From: Halisarca cf. caerulea | Lineage: Eukaryota; Porifera; Demospongiae; Chondrillida; Halisarcidae | NCBI GenBank assembly: GCA_963170055.1 | Contig: CAUJGJ010000465.1 | Location: forward strand, 25,001 to 45,000 | DNA length: 20,000 nucleotides | Direction of reading: 5' to 3' | Shown here: positions 18,560 to 20,000 of the stretch, in pieces | Position numbering within the stretch: position 1 is the first letter of the stretch | Layout: every line of letters starts with the position of its first letter | Position numbers and translations under genes: made by a program | The notes under the pieces: generated by a model | Seen by the model: only the letters and a program-made list of their open reading frames with translations | Told to the model about the DNA's origin: nothing | The model's database searches: none

Positions 18560-20000
18560 TTAATAACTATATATGCATATTCCCATGGTAATGGGAGCAT
18601 CCTAGCTTTTTGTTTAATGGAGGCTGAACCGGAGGGTGGATTAACATGAGAGGAGCTACTCCAAACCTGGAGAGCCACTTCATGGACTGGAAGCTTAAGT
18701 GGTGACTAGAATGTACTGGGGCAGTAACGAAAAGAGGAGAGGCGCACAATCTGCATCAGAGGCAAGGTATGCTAAAGGTGCAAGCAAGGTTGCATTCCTA
18801 ATCCCCAGACCACCAGAATTAATTGGCAGGGATGCCTGCTTCCATGAATCATCATCAAGAGAAATATTACAAACAGACTCCAATAAGCAATGATGGACTG
18901 TGTAAAATGACTCCAAAAGACCAGAAGAGAAGCATGGAGCGGCCCTCAAAACATAAAGAAGCTTGGGGAAGGTTAGGGCATGCTGCATAAGACAGAGGGC
19001 GTCGTGTGCATGCAGAAGCCCAAGCCTGTCACCCAGGGAGTGCAGGTACTTGATCTTTGAATCAAGCACTGACTCAATGGAGCGGATGCAGCCAATAGGG
19101 GAACCAAGTAGAACTGCATCAGCAGGGCTGGTGGACAACAACTCGGGAAAGATGGATAGAATAGCAGATTTGGCGGAGACCTCCTTGCACACAAACTGTT
19201 ATATAAGACCTAGGCCTAGGTTGTTAGACGCTTGTTCTGTATGCTCCAGATCTGAAATGATGTCTTGAATTGGGCCACATAAGGTCCCATCATCCAAATA
19301 GAAGACGCGGAACTCAGAACTCAAGCTGGAAGTGAGACAGAATAATAAGGGCCCCAGGGGATCACCCTGTTGGACACCTTCTGATGATGCAATGACATGG
19401 TCACCAAAGTAAAGATTAGTTGGCTGAGCATAGGTGGAATGTGCAAAGGCGAAGATGGTAGGGGATTTCTCCAGGACAGCATGGAGCATCTTGTCTCTGC
19501 GAATTGAGTAGAAAGCATTGCTGAAGTCTATAACTTCAGCAAAAGCATACCTTATACTTCATGGTGGACAAGTAGGCTCTAGCTGCATGTACAACAGCTT
19601 CAGATCCATGGTGAGTACCATAACCCAGCTGAGTGGGGAAATGCAGAGCTCCCATATCCTCCTTGATGAGGATTGTGCAACACTTGGTGACTAAACGATG
19701 TAGGGTGCAATCTAAAGCAATAGGCCCAACCCCTCCGTCTCTCTTAATCAACCAAATAAGGGATGCATCAAAGAAGAATGGACGAGCAAATGGAGGAACT
19801 CTGCTGTCAGCTACCAAGTTGACAAAGCTGGTTAGGGCTGACAATGTTATGAATTCACCATTCAGGAGGATACCTTTGAGATGCTACAGACGCGGGCCAT
19901 CTGGGACTCCCACTGAACCAGTAGGAAAGGAGTAAACGGCCTTACGAACGACTGATGAGACAATTGGGATGGTGTCTTCATGATGGAAGAATGGTGGCAA
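18560..20000 (-). mobile_element. Non-LTR retrotransposon reverse transcriptase, decayed, runs off the right edge
   Basis: From the right edge on the minus strand: FPTGSVGVPDGPRL, TAG at 19884-19886, PPFARPFFFDASLIWLIKRD, GGVGPIALDCTLHRLVTKC, VIDFSNAFYSIRRDKML, GVQQGDPLGPLLF, the catalytic FYLDDGTLCG near 19290-19300, TAA at 19199-19201, AVLLGSPIG, ASLPINSGGLGIRNATLLAP, and finally a frame reading DAPITMG near 18590. FYLDD is the active-site Y-x-D-D of reverse transcriptases. Besides the two stops there are frame changes near 19545 and 18695. The C-terminal HGLSC cluster is missing, so the copy is cut at its 3' end near 18560. The clade is not assigned. Confidence 0.8.

Noticed and set aside
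18699..19935. Plus-strand open frames over the reverse transcriptase
   Set aside because: The minus strand shows ordered reverse transcriptase motifs; the plus frames are shadows.

Overview
The window is eukaryotic. It has GT-AG introns, sparse coding sequence, CA/TG microsatellites and many decayed animal-type transposable elements. The short introns, the density of small TA-flanked elements ending in TACCGTAT, and the protein families (BEN domain, SAMD3-like, PIF/Harbinger, hAT, Tc1, KDZ/Plavaka-like) suggest a non-bilaterian or other marine invertebrate. My best guess is a demosponge such as Amphimedon; this rests on recall, not on a search.

Layout. 1-190 (minus): C-terminal scrap of a non-LTR retrotransposon. 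255-1879 (plus): BEN-domain gene with readable exons but one in-frame stop and one frameshift. 2229-3925 (minus): dead Tc1-like transposase split by a plus-strand LINE tail (3103-3819) with an 8-bp target-site duplication. 4142-7367: an element with ~275-bp terminal inverted repeats holding spliced remnants of a KDZ/Plavaka-like transposase (minus) and two nested MITEs. 7424-9360 (minus): an unrecognised seven-exon gene whose splice junctions are all in phase. 10021-10649 (plus): hAT transposase C-terminus with one stop. 10924-12782: PIF/Harbinger element with a near-complete DDE transposase (plus) and a convergent accessory-ORF scrap (minus). 12902-14009: putative exons of an unknown plus-strand gene. 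14858-15459: a third MITE carrying a small intact HIRAN-like ORF. 15928-16045: array of GGTGTCA hairpins. 16048-16908: inverted copy of about 0.85 kb of the 4.1-7.4 kb element. 16808-18530 (minus): decayed SAMD3-like gene whose last exon overlaps that copy. 18560-20000 (minus): reverse transcriptase of a non-LTR element, running off the right edge.

How the parts relate. The two copies of the shared segment (5118-7090 and 16048-16908) suggest one mobile element with two antisense genes: a KDZ-like transposase, and a SAMD3-like gene whose 3' end lies inside a transposase intron. The left copy kept the transposase exons and terminal repeats and lost most of the second gene. The right copy kept the second gene and one transposase exon. 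Because the right copy lacks two MITEs present in the left, it gives filled/empty-site proof of their boundaries and TA duplications. Most other coding sequence is transposon debris. The only likely host genes are the BEN gene (damaged), the 7.4-9.4 kb gene and perhaps the 12.9-14.0 kb exons.
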